This document shows, piece by piece, positions 63,813 to 64,000 of a stretch of DNA of 64,000 nucleotides. Position 1 is the stretch's first letter. Each line of letters begins with the position of its first letter. This DNA is from Mesorhizobium sp. B2-7-2 (GTDB lineage: Bacteria > Pseudomonadota > Alphaproteobacteria > Rhizobiales > Rhizobiaceae), in contig NZ_VFTZ01000021.1 of the NCBI RefSeq assembly GCF_006440775.1, positions 1-64,000 on the forward strand. Direction: 5' to 3'. The notes under the pieces are model-generated. The model worked only from the letters and a program-made list of their open reading frames with translations. It ran no database searches and was not told where the DNA came from. Both the position numbers and the translations under genes were made by a program.

Positions 63813-64000
63813 GCGCTCTTGCTAGCCTGCCCCCGGGTGCCGATGGCGTTCGGGTTGAAGACTAGATGCGGCGATTTAAGGGCGGGTTAAAGCAGGGTTT
63901 ATGCAGCCTTATGCAAACCCTCAGGATTTCCGAATCCGCTAACCGGCCGGCGTCATTTTGCCGGCATAGGTACATCATTCATGACGACAATGTTGTCGGG

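Noticed and set aside
63981-64000. ATG followed by an open frame at the right edge
   Set aside because: Only 20 bases are visible; not enough to support a gene.

Overview
The window looks like core chromosome of a GC-rich alphaproteobacterium of the Rhizobiales, most likely Mesorhizobium or a close relative. The evidence is gene content and order (rpoN next to hpf, ptsN and lptBAC; cysG-DUF2849-cysI-cysH-DUF934; olsB; invasion-associated locus B protein; DUF2849, DUF1150 and DUF2244 proteins) and several families of palindromic intergenic repeats of the kind common in rhizobial genomes. I see no tRNA, rRNA, CRISPR array, insertion sequence, prophage or plasmid functions.

Region 1-4.5 kb: an NTF2-like protein, a RidA protein, a frameshifted amidohydrolase and a flavin monooxygenase fused to an NTF2-like domain. 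Region 4.8-13.1 kb: a complete K+-uptake locus kdpFABC-kdpDE with two extra small membrane-protein genes (4801-4881 and 6719-6949) and a 13-bp perfect hairpin between kdpC and kdpD. Region 13.3-18 kb: an IalB-type secreted protein, a decayed autotransporter fragment, a Nudix hydrolase, and an ArsR-led run of small genes (SRPBCC, VOC, membrane protein, two DUF1801 proteins).

Region 18.2-25.3 kb: a GGDEF/EAL c-di-GMP protein, a GNAT acetyltransferase, endonuclease III, DUF2214 and DUF2244 proteins, a leucine-carboxyl-methyltransferase-like protein, and an AraC/Ogt DNA-repair fusion followed by a clear terminator. Region 25.3-27.3 kb: a compact four-gene set of exported proteins (two paralogous pilin-like proteins flanking a one-domain chaperone-like protein and a coiled-coil protein). 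This is the best candidate here for an undescribed system. Region 27.4-32.6 kb: ribokinase, amidase, LysE exporter, nucleoside hydrolase, then a small heat-shock protein with a four-hairpin ROSE-like RNA thermometer, and its DUF1150 partner.

Region 32.7-40.3 kb: ptsN, hpf, rpoN, lptB-lptA-lptC, sppA, ihfB and a LapA-domain protein, which together cover envelope biogenesis and nitrogen/stress regulation. Region 40.3-46.7 kb: ornithine cyclodeaminase, a VOC protein with a WYL regulator, two RNA methyltransferases, lspA and an acuI-type reductase. Region 46.8-52.7 kb: a hybrid histidine kinase, olsB behind a three-unit Pho-box-like sequence, a TRIC-type membrane protein, grpE with a heat-shock-type promoter, and a PfpI protein preceded by a 20-bp perfect inverted repeat. 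Region 52.9-57.7 kb: the assimilatory sulfate/sulfite reduction operon. Region 58.1-63.8 kb: a host-attachment family protein, a CPA2 antiporter remnant, an AraC regulator next to a reductase broken by a 5-bp duplication, an SDR and a class A penicillin-binding protein. Positions 63813-64000 hold only the upstream region of that last gene; I see nothing else there.

Four decayed or frameshifted loci, several repeat families at gene 3' ends, and three sites with inverted arrays of related heptanucleotides are the main non-genic features.
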